Part shown: piece by piece, positions 10,174-21,637 of the stretch | Layout of the letters: each line of letters starts with the position of its first letter | How positions within the stretch are numbered: position 1 is the stretch's first letter | Source: Apoda limacodes | Taxonomy: Eukaryota; Arthropoda; Insecta; Lepidoptera; Limacodidae | NCBI GenBank assembly: GCA_946406115.1 | Contig: OX291550.1 | Location: forward strand, 31,472,722 to 31,536,721 | Direction: 5' to 3' | Length of the DNA: 64,000 bases | Translations under genes and position numbers: made by a program | Notes under the pieces: generated by a model | What the model saw: the letters and a program-made list of their open reading frames with translations, nothing else | What the model was told of the DNA's origin: nothing | Databases searched by the model: none

Positions 10174-10729
10174 GTATGTAATTACATTGTTTAGATACTG
10201 TCTTACGAATTTAATCTATATAATTTCAATGTATAGCTTTGAAAGCAATAACTATTTCGTTTAAAAAGTAAAATTTTAAATTTAACAAAGAGAATATAAT
10301 CATATTTAACTTATTATTTAGGCTAGCCGCAAATAGCGAGAAATGTCCAATAGAACAATTTTCGACACCGCACAATGGTCAGGTCGGCGATTCGGCGTCC
10401 AGGAACCTTATTGGGAACAATCTCGAGCTATTCGGAATCTAAATTCGTGACTAAATTGTATGGATGAATTGTGGTGATGAATTGTACGGAGCATTTGATT
10501 GAGCCGAACTTTAAGGTTTTTCCCGTTCGTCCAACTATTATGTCCAACTGGTTGTGGGTCAAGGTTTCTTTTCCCGTGGACCAAATAAATAGTTGAACAT
10601 TAGAAAACAGAAATTTACAGGGCCCTTCGTACAACTGCATGGCCAGTTGGACCACTGCCCCGAAATAATAATATTAAAGCTTTTCACCGACTTTAAAGAG
10701 GGAAATTCTCAAATGATGTTTTCACGATG

Positions 10730-10822
10730 CCGCTATAATGAACTAAACACTATTCCTTTGCCGCTATAATGAACTAAACACTATTCCTTTGCCGCTATAA
10801 TGAACTAAACACTATTCCTTTT
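10730..10822. repeat. 31-bp tandem repeat, three copies
   Basis: Three identical head-to-tail units of 31 bases beginning CCGCTATAATGAACTAAACA and ending TTTG (the last unit runs on into TTTTTACC). Noncoding. It lies just upstream of the LINE fragment at 10930. Confidence 0.95.
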
Positions 10823-10929
10823 TACCTGACTTAAAATCTTTAAGCTTTATTCCAAGTGATGGTTTAAAAAATGGCTACCTATATCTCCAAAACTATTAAT
10901 CAATCAAGAACTTAGTTTCAGATGACAGC

Positions 10930-12736
10930 CGTAAAACTGGAAAGTGCTATATCTTTTACCACTGCGAAAGACCGATGGTGACTTGGCCCATAGTGCTAAA
11001 GAGATAGCCGATCTACTGGGCAGTCTCTTTGCCTCGAACTCGAACATGAACGATGAAGGCGCTGTACCACCTACTATACCGTGGTGCGGTAAGACCATGC
11101 CGGAAATCTCCATAACGCAGCGGGAGGTCTGGCGGGCGTTGCTTTCTGCTTTCATAAGTCGAGTAGGCCAGAAGGTATACCAGCAGTAGTGCTTAAGCAG
11201 TGTGCTCCTGAGTTATGTCCTGTACTCACGCGTCTCTTCGCGCTTTTCACCACACTAGACAATTTCCGTCTTCATGGAAGACTGCGAATGTGCACCCGGT
11301 GCCCAAAAAGGGCGATAGATCAGATCCATAGAATTACGGGCCTATCACTATTACCTCTCTCCTCTCTAAAGTGTTGGAGCGTGTGATCAACACACAGCTT
11401 TTAAGATACCTAGAAGTACACGATCTGGTCAGTGACCGTCAATATGGCTTTCGCCACGGTCTCTCGGCGGTCGGTGTATCTCACACACTGATGGGCACTA
11501 GCCATTGAGAGTCAGGGGGAGGCATTGGCATGTAGCCTGGACATAGCGAAGGCGTTCGATCGGGTCTGGCACCGGGGTCTTCTATCGAAGTTGCCATCTT
11601 ACGGAGTGCCCGAGGGTTTGTGCAATAAGTGCCTAGCTTTTTGTCCGGCAGACGCATACGAACCGTAGTTGACGGTAGTTGCTCTGATAGCATGGACATT
11701 AATGCTGGTGTCCCGCAAGGCTCTGTCCTGTCTCCTACGCTGCTTCTACTGCATATCAATGACATGTTGGACATCAACAACATACATTGCTATGCAGATG
11801 ACAGTACTGGATACGCTTTTTTCACGGGTCGTGCAAACATCCCTCGTTCCTTTGTGGAGGAAAACAGCGGAGAACTTGTGTCTCAAATCGAGACCACACT
11901 GTCCCAGACTGGGGACGGGTTAACTTGGTCCGATTCAACCCTACAAAGACACAAGTGTGCGCGTTCACCGCTAAGAAAACTCCATTCACTGTGGTCCCAC
12001 AATTCCAGAACACTCCCCTCTCCATCTCCAAGAGCATTGGGATCATTGGTGTCGACATCTCCAGCGATTTTCAGTTCCGAGATCATTTACTAGATAAGGT
12101 GAAGCTGGCGTCCAAAAAACTTGGTGTACTCAACAGAGCGAAGCAGGACTTCACGTCGGGGCAAAGGTTGTTACTTTACAAGTCGCAAGTTCGGCCCCAT
12201 ATGGAGTACTGCTGCCATCTCTGGGCAGGTGCACCCGGATACCAGCTTGGCCCTTTTGACTCGGTTCAACGACGGGCTGTGAGAATTGTCGACGATTCCA
12301 AACTCACTTGCGGTATCGAGCTCTTAAGTCTCAGGAGAGACTTTGCCTCCCTGTGTGTGTTCTACCGCTTGTACAATGGGTTGTGTTCTGAGGAATTGTT
12401 CGAAATGATGCCCACGGCTACTTTCTACCATCGCATCGCTCGCCATCGGCAGGGAATTCATTCTCACACTTTAAAACCTAAATGGTCGCGTACAGTGCGA
12501 TTTCAGAGAAACTTCCTCCCGCGAACGCATAAGTTGTGGAATGAGCTCCCTGCCAAGGTTTTCTGCAAGGACTACAGTATGGAGTTCTTCAAGAAAGAAG
12601 TTATTAGATTTCTGAAGGGTCGGCAACGCGCAAGTGATACCCCTGGTGTTGCAAGCGTCCATAGACTACGGTGACCGCTTACTATCAGGCGGACCGTAAG
12701 CTTGTTTGCCACCTCAGTTGTATAAAAAAAAAAAAA
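10930..12736 (+). mobile_element. CR1/Jockey-group LINE ('pol-like'), 5'-truncated, with poly(A)
   Basis: A non-LTR retrotransposon from the middle of its RT-encoding ORF to the poly(A) run at 12725-12736. Frames shift several times. 10944-11189 reads the segment before RT. Around 11520-11590 comes motif A, 'LDIAKAFDRVWHRG'. 11629-11850 carries 'GVPQGSVLSP' and the active site 'YADD'. The longest intact piece, 11925-12674 (249 residues), holds the C-terminal 'thumb' region including 'RPHMEYCCHLWAGAPGY'. The 3' UTR has the diagnostic 'ggaccgtaagcttgtttgcc' block. It is inactive because of frameshifts. The 3' 750 bases are nearly identical to 49625-50355, so both copies derive from a recently active lineage. 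Confidence 0.9.
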
Positions 12737-12779
12737 TGTAGGTGTAAAAAATTGCAAATAGCAAGTAGTTATCAAAATA

Positions 12780-15700
12780 ATATTTTTTCAAATGTTTAAT
12801 AACATGTTTTTGATAGTATCTACGTCCGCCGGCACTTAGTCTGCACGGTGACTAAAGCCTTAGATTCCGTTAGCAAAGAACATAAAAAGATACATAGAAA
12901 CTGAGGCGAAATCACATACATTACTTGAGCAGTAGCAGTACTCTGGTAGTACACGAAAATACGTAAATTAATTTTCGAGAACCCCTCATAATTTATGAAA
13001 GAGAAAAAATCTAGCTATCTCAGGTGCTCAGGGTAATTTGCCCGAAAATTAGGGTACCGTTGTTAGCTTATTTGACATTATTCGAAAATACTAGTTCTTG
13101 TTTATGCAGTCTTAGTACGTAAATACTCCTAAGTTATTTTTTTTACTGATTTTGATAATATTTCGCACTGAGATAAGTAAAAGTAGGATTGTATTGTTTG
13201 CATGTTGTAATTAGTGGTTACTTGTAAAGAAATGCATAATTTCATAGTAGGTATTCATGAATAGTTATGTCTAATAATAAAATTAGTTTGTTTTCGACTT
13301 AGGTATAACAAATAGCAAGTTGGCGTTAGAATATTTTTTTCAATTTTTGATAATAGGTACCTATTTGATAATATTGCCAAATCACATACATTACTTGAGT
13401 ACACAAAAATAGATAAAAAATAATTTTAATTATCGAGAACCCTTTATAATTTAAGAAAGAGATTAATAAAACCTTGCCATTTCTTTCAATTTAACTTGTG
13501 TAAGAGTAGGTATGTTGAGTGTATGTGTGAGTGAGAGTTGTTGCACTCTCAAAGAGTTGGACCGCAGAGGCGAACATTTAAAGGTAATAATTTATGTAGT
13601 CTCATTTGTGCCTACAGTTCAAACATAGTAGGTACAAATTACTTATTCTTATGGTTCAAATTTAAGAAATAGGTAGGTATCACTGCAGTTACTGTCGAAC
13701 GTCAATAGTTCGAAAATATTTTTAAAAATCCAAAAGTGCACGCCTCATAGCGGTCAATCACATTTAAAAAAAAATCTAAAACAAAAACTCATGTTTTTTA
13801 AAATAAAATAACAAATAAGGTGAGGAAGAAATATACTATAAAACAAAAATTAAAAATGTATATATGTATATACAGTATACAGTGGTATATTAGTTTTTTA
13901 TAAATTATAATTAAACGACAGTACTTAGAACGCTAATATTAACTAGGAATCAGCACAGTGTAATACTTTATATATTAAAAACAAAAGTATTCCGGTAAGA
14001 TGAATTTTTCGACCAATTTCTCTGCCACATACATGGTCACATAAACATAGACTCACGGACGTCCAAGAATGATTAGTTTTAATGTTATTATTTATTTGAT
14101 TAAACAAATTAATTGTTTATAAAATGTACCATATGTGCTAGACAGATTATTTAACTTCATATTAGTGCACTCATATTATCCTGTAAGTGTTATATTAAAA
14201 AAAAAACGTCATTTAAGTTTCGAAAGACTGGGTTTTTTGACATGTCGAGAGTAGAGCACTACCTCACCGCTCCGCTTATGAGGCGTGCAATAGGAACAAT
14301 TTTTTTGGGTTTTATGTATTAATTAACACGTAAGATAATAGGTTAGTCAAAAATTATGTATTAAAATTAAAAATTGTTATAAAATGTTTTAAACCAAAAA
14401 TAAATACGATAAAATAAAATAGGAATTTGCAGGATTGATTACTCGGTTCGTCATAATGACAGTAGGTAGAAATAAACTGATTAGAACTATCTATCTCCGT
14501 TCCGTTCCGTTCCAGCGTCTTACCAGCCAGCGTTCCACTGCAAGGACTCAAGGAACGGGTCACATAGGAAAAGAACTGTCGATAAGAGGGTTCTTTAGAG
14601 TGCTCAAAACTGCGGGCTGGAACAGCGCAAACCTTCAAAAAGGTGGTACTTGAAGAAACGGAGGGTCCTCAACCACTGGAAGGTATGCGGCGTTTCCAGT
14701 CCGCATTTGTGAATGATTCTAGAAGTGTCCCGTCCATCATGGCATTCCTATGTGTGCCTATTACCTCTGCCCAAGACACCAGTAAGACGGAGTAGATAGG
14801 GCAGGTAGTGTAGGACTTCGCAGTCTAGGATGTGGAGTGGGAAGGCTAGAGCCGAGCGGTACCAGCACCCTTTAGCCAGCAGGAAGATAAATATATACAA
14901 GAAGGGAAAATGACTGCTTTGCCGTTTGTGGTCTGCGTGCTGGCTTCTAGACTTTTTTGTGTTCTAATTTTTCTTTGATGGTATTCATTTGCACCAGCTT
15001 CTTCGGTTTATATCCGTGTAGCTTTAGTAGTTTCCAATTAGCTTTACACCTCCGGGTTTTTTTTATTGCTTGACTGGCGTTCCAACTTATGCATTTTTTG
15101 TCTTGTAATGGTATTCAGTTTGCGTCGTTAATAAGGCATTTTCGATTAGTTTCTGTTAACGGTTAAGCATAGATTTAGATATTCAATGAATGAATGTTTT
15201 TCTGTAGCAGTGTTCCAACACTTGTGTTTTATTTTCCCTTGCTGCCACAGCTTTTATATTCAGTGTCTGGTTCCCTGAGTTTCAGTTACTATTCCTAGAT
15301 ATACCTACCATAGTACTCCTAGTTCCTGAAAGGACATTTTTTTTTTTTAGTTCAGCAGAGATCTGACAATTGGGTTTTTTTTTAATTATTTATTTTCAGT
15401 TTGTAGTTTCCTTTACCTATTCTCCTATTTTTAGTTGGGTTGTCTCCGAAAAGTGTCTATAGCCGTAAATAATTAATTGACTCCACAAAAGTGTCGGAAA
15501 CTTGTAGGTGATCGTAGGTGGTTGCAGTAGCGGTAGATGGGCGAGATTGGCTTTTCTGTCCTCGGGATGAAGGGCTCGTCGGAGGTGACACGTCGTTGCT
15601 CAGATGGCTTGATTAAGCGTCCAGATTTTTTTTATACTATTAGCGCTGTTTAGTTTCAGTGTTCTGTTTCCATAGCTTTACTGGTGTACCTAAGCAATAC

Positions 15701-17150
15701 CTAAAATGGAATAGTAGTTTCATCTTTTGTAGCAGAAAACAGTTTTTCGTTTTTCTCATCCTGTTCCCATAATCTACGTTACCTTTTTAGGCGTACCTAA
15801 TTTTTAAGTAAATCATAAATGGATGTTATCATTGTTTATTCGTTCTTGCAGCGGCCTTTCACACTAACGTTTCAGTTTATTATAACAGCCTTCAGTTTTG
15901 GCGTCCTTTTTACAAAGATTCATTTATTATTGTTCGTACTTGATAAGATTAAAAAATAAAAAAATTAATGTCGTAGCTGAATTACATTGTAGCACAATTC
16001 TAAATGCTGTATTTTTTATTGATTTTATTATTTATTATTTTTTTCAGTTTCTTTGTCTTTTTATCGTAGCTTCAGTTCTTTTTTTTAGGCGTACCTAAGT
16101 AGATTATAAATAAAAATAATAGTCATTTCGTTCTCACTATTTTTATTTGCTTTATTATAAGTTTCGTAATTAAGGTAGTAGTCGTACAGCTTATTTATAG
16201 GTTTCCTATTGTATACTGATCAACGGTAGATTTTGATGCAGTAGTTGGTATTTTCCGGTGCAGTTTATTCAAAGTCAATGTGTTTCTTAATTTATTGGTG
16301 GTATTTGGTTCCAATTGGGACGGTCGGTCAGTATACATTCTGTGGTTGGATTTAGTGTAAATATAACATAGCTACTATTGTTTACTGTGATAGTTTTTTT
16401 CTCGGCAACTTTTGAGTGTTTGTCTGTCTTCTGATTTTTTCTTAAAATGCAATATTCAAGAACCCATAGCATGAAAATGGGAGTATCCTCTATTCTGTAC
16501 ACCTATTATGTCGATTCTTATTTTTTTTTGTTTTGTTTTTAGAATATTTTTTTACAATTCATTTTAGGGTCATTTTTTCCCACTGAACACGCTGTTTTGT
16601 TTTTTGGTTCTGGAGTTTGACAACAAAGTATTTTTTTTTTCCTTTTTTATAAATTGATTCCAGGATCCTCCCGTTCAATAACCGGCCTTAATTAACATAA
16701 AAAACCTTCTGAAAACTACTAAAACTCGTGGTGATGCAATACTTTATACTTACCTCAAAGCTCGCGAATGTGTTTTTTAGTTACTCGCAGCCTTTATCGC
16801 TTGGTGTAGCTTCGTAAAGAAGACTTTTAGACATAAAGAACAAAAAGCTAGGTGTTAAATAGCTCAAAAAGAGGGATATATCTCACCGATAGGTACAAGA
16901 ATACGTATTTATATGATTTAAAAAAATAAAATACGTAAAATCAAAAGTTTAGTCAAAAAACAACGTCCTAAAATATTTAAATAACTATGAGCGTCTTTAC
17001 CGTGTCTAGAGAGCAATGTATTGTATAATGCTGTGGACGACAGAGTCGTATGATCACCGCGTGTCTTTCTGGTAGTGTTGCGATGCCCTAACGTATTGCT
17101 TTCATTGACATGTTTATGTAGATATGTATCATTTAATTCAGGCCATCCTT
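12780..17150. other. AT-rich gene-free stretch
   Basis: No gene is supported here. Most of it is AT-rich with long A and T runs. A GC-richer patch at 14500-14890 has a TCCGT microsatellite (14499-14512) and stops in all frames. A T-rich part, 15640-16640, contains two copies of 'ttttaggcgtacctaa' 300 bases apart (15787 and 16084). The short ORFs here have neither start context nor recognisable motifs. Confidence 0.6.
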
Positions 17151-17687
17151 GTGTATAATACTCTCCAAGTTCAAATTATCTCTAGTGAAAAAGTGTATGT
17201 GCTTCAAGACAGCAATTCCTGTAGACGGCGGACGTGCGTGCACAGACAAGACTAGGTGTTTTTCGTGTTCTGCGTGTTTGCGCCTACAAATCCAGCGCTT
17301 GCAGTTGGACGGTTTCTGCTGGTTCAGAGGTCTGGAGAGGGATTTCGGTAAGCGATTCTTAGTTTATTTGCTCGGCACTCCGTGCCACGGATCGTTGTCG
17401 TTAGTCGTTCTCCTAAGGGCGGCCCTTTCGGGCCTCCCCATCAGACCCAGCTGCAGCAGGACTTACATTGAGGGATGCTGGTAGCAGCCAACTAAGTGGA
17501 ATTCCGCCACCTACAGGACCCCCCCCCCACCGGTACGTAGAGGAGGCGTACGTAAACGGGGCGTATGGTTACGCTCCCAGCCCTCAGCCGCCGTTGTGGC
17601 GCGTAATTTATTCACCAGCGAAATTTCTGCCGCGGACTGGCCCTTTTCAGTCGCGTTCCCATCATCTCGACCCCGTCTAGGGTATCC

Positions 17688-17828
17688 ATGGCCTCAGCCA
17701 TATCTCAGTCGTCGGTGTACACGGCCTCTGAGTCCGGCGACGAACTCTTTAGGGACGAAGATCTCCCCACCCTTCCGACAATGCTCTCTCCGATTGAGGA
17801 CACCCCGCCCCGGCCATGGTATTTATAA
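17688..17828 (+). pseudogene. N-terminus of an unidentified retroelement ORF, truncated by a junction
   Basis: A GC-rich leader (about 17220-17687, with a C9 run near 17520) precedes an ATG opening 46 codons, 'MASAISQSSVYTASESGDEL' and on to 'PPRPWYL'. The frame stops four codons after the composition changes abruptly at about 17818, where the sequence becomes the AT-rich C-terminal part of a different LINE. Acidic, Ser- and Pro-rich N-termini like this are common in Gag-like ORF1 proteins of non-LTR elements, but there is too little to name a clade. The structure suggests a template-switch chimera or an insertion boundary. Confidence 0.45.
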
Positions 17829-18496
17829 ATTAGGATCTTGGATATCTCTGAGGGATAGGTTTAGGGAAGTAAAAATTTTAACTTTAGTGTCGCAGTACAT
17901 ATATGAAAATCTTTTATATGTACATAAAAATATCAATAGTTTCAGCAAGAAAAGTGACGTTCACAAAGTAAATACTAGAAGTAAAAATAAGCTGTTGGTG
18001 CATGATACACGTCTACACAAAATAAGTAACTCTTTTATGGGGCAATGTATACACTTTTACAACAAAGTTCCCAATAAAATTCAAAATCTATCAATAAGTA
18101 AATTTAAATCTTTTATCAAGCAGGTACTTTGTAAAAAGGCATACAACAATATTTCAGACTATGTAAATGATAAAAATCCTTGGGACTGATGATGCTCAAT
18201 TACAGGATGCATAGGTAAACCAAAGTAAAATGGAAATAACATAAAATTGTACGACTAAAATTTTTTTATTTAAAACATTAATTGTATTTTAGTTTATTTG
18301 TATTATTGATAGTGTTTTTAAAAGAGTAACTATCGAGTTTCTTGCCGGATTCTTCTCGGTAGAAATCAACAACATTGTGAACCGGCGGGAAGGTGGGAGG
18401 GTTCAAAAAATAATATTTTATAACTTTGACGATTCAAAAGTGATTGTAAAATCCTTATTTGAATAAACCATTTTGACTTTGACTTTGACTTTGACT
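17819..18496 (+). mobile_element. 3' end of a Jockey-group LINE with (TTTGAC)n tail
   Basis: The frame open from about 17824 to 18189 encodes the RT C-terminus: 'FREVKILTLVSQYIYENLLY', then 'VNTRSKNKLLVHDTRLHK', then 'SFMGQCIHFYNKVPNKIQNL', ending 'YVNDKNPWD' and a stop. This is the usual C-terminal block of a large lepidopteran LINE family. A 270-base 3' UTR follows, ending with 'ccattttgactttgactttg' and further TTTGAC copies up to 18496. The 5' part is missing. A 100-base piece of the same 3' end occurs at 30708-30805. Confidence 0.85.
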
Positions 18497-18837
18497 AAAT
18501 CATTATTTATTTATAAAAGAATTACTGTAAGACTTGCTTTGAATGAACAGTAAATTCAATAGTAGGAAATGGACATTTACAAAAAAGGAAACGAAAAGTC
18601 AATGTATTATATTAATTTTTTAATAAAGTAAGATGGGAACTATTCATTATTAAATTTAAATAGAATATTAGCAAATCATTGTGAATATTTATCAACTCTA
18701 AATATTTTTCAGGATTAAACTATGTACTTGATTAATTGTATTCCTATTTTCTGAATAACAGACAATTAAAATAAAGACTAATCAAAACAAACAGATATAC
18801 ATACAACCTACGAAATACATATTTCTAACACGTGCAG

Positions 18838-18928
18838 GTCACTTCATCACCGCGCACCATACCTAACTACATAGATAATATAAGATACTTAGCGCCTGCA
18901 GGTCACTTCGCCACCGCGCACTGTACTA
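18838..18928. repeat. Short direct repeat pair (TGCAGGTCACTTC)
   Basis: Two copies of a 26-base word, 'tgcaggtcacttcatcaccg' with 'cgcacc' at about 18834 and 'tgcaggtcacttcgccaccg' with 'cgcact' at about 18897, 63 bases apart and in the same orientation. Noncoding, between AT-rich sequence. It may be a remnant of a local duplication. Confidence 0.7.
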
Positions 18929-19659
18929 CAAACAAAATTATTATTATTATATTATTACTACAAGTAAAATAAAATATGTTTATTGGGCTTTTGTAAAACG
19001 TACTTAGATCTTTACTATTTCAATCCCTTTCCGACCTCTTGTTTTTTTTTCAATAACGGTACATCTATACTACTCGACACGAAGGTTGCGACATGACCTT
19101 GAATGCGCAGCATTAATTTTTTAGGTGTGTGTAATGTAAGGGCGCGGGGTGCGAGGGGTGCACTAACTACCTTTCAAATCATCACCACTAGGCAATGACC
19201 TAAAAAGATAGACCGCGAGCCTACGCGCCAAAAATGGAACCACAAAATTGTGCTTACCTCCAATCGTAAGTACACTTTTCTCGCAGTCGCTTGTTAACAA
19301 CTCGCCGTGAGGATGCCAAAGTGTGCATTAAAAAGTTGTCTAAATAATACATTTCCATCGTTACAGAAATATTATGTGACCTATCATCGGTGAATGGACC
19401 TCATTTACAACAAATTATAGATTAAAAAAATAAAAATTGTGCCTCAAAAACGTTAAAATCAATTAAATTTGTTTTATTTTGCTTTAATATTCGCTATTGT
19501 CTCGTTCGCCCTCAGTCACTATACGTCAGAAAAGGATAGGTGACGATGATAACAGGAACATAGACAAAATAGAAAGACATAGAGTTGCTTTTTGTTCGTT
19601 CGGCACTCTATGAAAGTTTTCTTAGAGTGTATTCAGTTCAGTTTTAAATATTATGCATA

Positions 19660-19835
19660 TATATACTACCTGACAGGGCAGACGTTGTCCTGCATGATAC
19701 CGACTGCAGCGCCATCTACCGGGCTGATTTGTGAATCTTAACCATCCAAGGCGCCACCCAAACGTATACAAAAAAATCATTCAAATCGGTCCAGCCGTTT
19801 AGGAGGAGTACAGTGACGTGGACGTTAGTGCATAT
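19660..19835 (+). repeat. Lepidopteran interspersed repeat (gcgccatctaccgggc family)
   Basis: Contains 'cagacgttgtcctgcatg', 'gcgccatctaccgggctgat', 'ggcgccacccaaacgtatac' and 'tcaaatcggtccagccgttt' in the order I know from a widespread noncoding lepidopteran repeat, where the last block normally leads into a short tail with microsatellite. It has no coding capacity. It lies upstream of the large LINE. Confidence 0.7.
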
Positions 19836-20035
19836 GCTTCTCATAGTACGTTTATTGTAATTTTAAAATAAAAATACTATTACATTTCTTAGTTTACTAG
19901 TGTCAATTTATAACTTGCCTGCACAGAAAGTTCCTCTAGTGTTATTAAGTGAAGTTGTTTGAAAGTGAAAGATTTATTGTAGTTGGAAAGTATTTTTTAC
20001 TGACATTATTAAAAACGAAAAACAGCCAGTACCCA

Positions 20036-20201
20036 CATAACAAATAAATAGTTTTATGTTCATAACAACACAGTGACAGCGTCACTCAGTGGGGCATTGT
20101 GGAACTAACTAGATACACATCATAGCAAACAGGTATAGCCGATAGTAGGGCCATCCATCTTAAATCTATAGTGTTATTAAAAAATTTAGTACAGTCAAGA
20201 C
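20036..20201 (+). promoter_or_regulatory. Putative 5' UTR of the two-ORF LINE
   Basis: The sequence before ORF1 has no other assignment and is less AT-rich than its left flank. The true 5' end is not visible; the boundary is a guess from the change in composition near 20036. Such LINEs carry an internal promoter here, but no specific motif can be pointed out. Confidence 0.3.
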
Positions 20202-21230
20202 ATGGCGAAATGTGGTGCGTGTTGTAAATATCTGACCATAACAGATGCCGCCAAGTGCAACAAATGTGCTGCTTACTATCATCGTGCGTGTGTTGCGCTG
20301 CCTACTACTGGGTCGGCGCCTGGACAGTGGTATTGCCCGGAATGCAAGAAAAATCTTCCGCGGGACAATAGACCAGAAACTCCTATCAAAGGAAGTATGA
20401 TTGTGGAGCATTCTAAGGAGTCGAGTGTTGGGAAAGTTATGGCGGATGAAAAGATAAATACGAACGATTTGGATTTGAGTAAAGAGCTCCGCCTGTTCAG
20501 AGACGAGTTACGTATGGTGCGCGAAGAATTCAAAAATTTTCGCCATGAAATGAGCGATATTAAAAGTTCTTTGGTGCAGTACACACAGCGTTTAGATTCT
20601 CTTGACAGCAGGATAGATGAACTAGAGAAACGGGTTTCTGAAGGTTCAAGCTCAAATTTTAAGAAGCTAGAGTCTATGGTAGAGCAGCTTACGCGTGAAG
20701 TAAATGATCGAGACCAACAATTGCTGTCCAATGATATTGAGATTTCTAATCTTATGGAGAATAGTTCTGAGAACACAATTCATATAGTGACCGTCATAGC
20801 AACAAAGCTAGGCGTCAATCTTAGTGAGTGTGATGTAGTGAGTGCGATGCGTGTTGGGGGGAGACATGTACGGTCCGATACTGCCGAGGGACCGACGGAG
20901 ATGCGCCCCCGCCCGCTCGTGGTTCGCCTTACGCGCACCGCCATCAAGGACGAGCTGCTGCGCAACGCTCGCGTACGCCGTGGTGTAACTGCTGCCGATA
21001 TCGGTCACTCTGTGGAAAAGCGTCCCTTTTATCTTAATGAACGCCTCACAAAAAAAAATAAGCAACTATTTTACAGAACACGTGAAGTGTGTCGGCGGTT
21101 TCAATGGAGATTTGCTTGGACCCGGCAGGGGCGAATATTGGTTCGACAGGAACATAAGTCTACAGCACATTACATTGGGAATGAACAGGACCTTGTTCGA
21201 GTTTTTGGCCCAACTGCGATTAATGAATGA
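20202..21230 (+). CDS. LINE ORF1: PHD-like zinc finger plus coiled coil
   Basis: An intact 342-residue ORF1 protein of a Jockey-group (CR1/L2-like) retrotransposon, expected to bind element RNA and form the ribonucleoprotein. Residues 4-48 form a C4-H-C3 PHD-like finger: C4, C7, C19, C22, H27, C30, then W43 and C45-x2-C48. Residues about 80-195 are heptad-rich and charged, a predicted coiled coil ('LDSRIDELEKRV'). Residues about 200-340 resemble the RNA-binding/C-terminal region of ORF1 proteins ('SAMRVGGRHVRS', 'RPLVVRLTRTAIKDELL'). The ATG at 20202 follows 'agtcaagac'. ORF2 starts 407 bases after the stop. No frameshift is seen, so this half could still be functional. Confidence 0.85.
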   Translation: MAKCGACCKYLTITDAAKCNKCAAYYHRACVALPTTGSAPGQWYCPECKKNLPRDNRPETPIKGSMIVEHSKESSVGKVMADEKINTNDLDLSKELRLFRDELRMVREEFKNFRHEMSDIKSSLVQYTQRLDSLDSRIDELEKRVSEGSSSNFKKLESMVEQLTREVNDRDQQLLSNDIEISNLMENSSENTIHIVTVIATKLGVNLSECDVVSAMRVGGRHVRSDTAEGPTEMRPRPLVVRLTRTAIKDELLRNARVRRGVTAADIGHSVEKRPFYLNERLTKKNKQLFYRTREVCRRFQWRFAWTRQGRILVRQEHKSTAHYIGNEQDLVRVFGPTAINE

Positions 21231-21637
21231 AAAAGATCCATTAAATTTTTATAATGTTTTACTAACTATGGTTAGGTATATCTGCCTACAAATTTTACTT
21301 AAATATTTTTTAACAATAGTTTACCCTATCTTAAAATTTATATTTGGATTTAGTCAATATCAGGACTTTAATTTTAATAATACAAGGATTATTGGCTTAA
21401 AGATTATTAGCTTCATTAAAGTTACAGCAATTTGTTTAGAATTGTTACTTCAGTCTTTCTCTATAATAAAAGAAAAGGCTATCGTTAGATTTAAATTTGA
21501 AATTAGGCAATATCAGAATTTCTATCTTATTTATAATGGATCAGAATGTACTCTTAAGATAAGTTTTGTTACACATACCTCGTTGATAAACTACAGCTCA
21601 AAGATTTTTCAGATAGTTAGGTTGTACAAATACAAAA

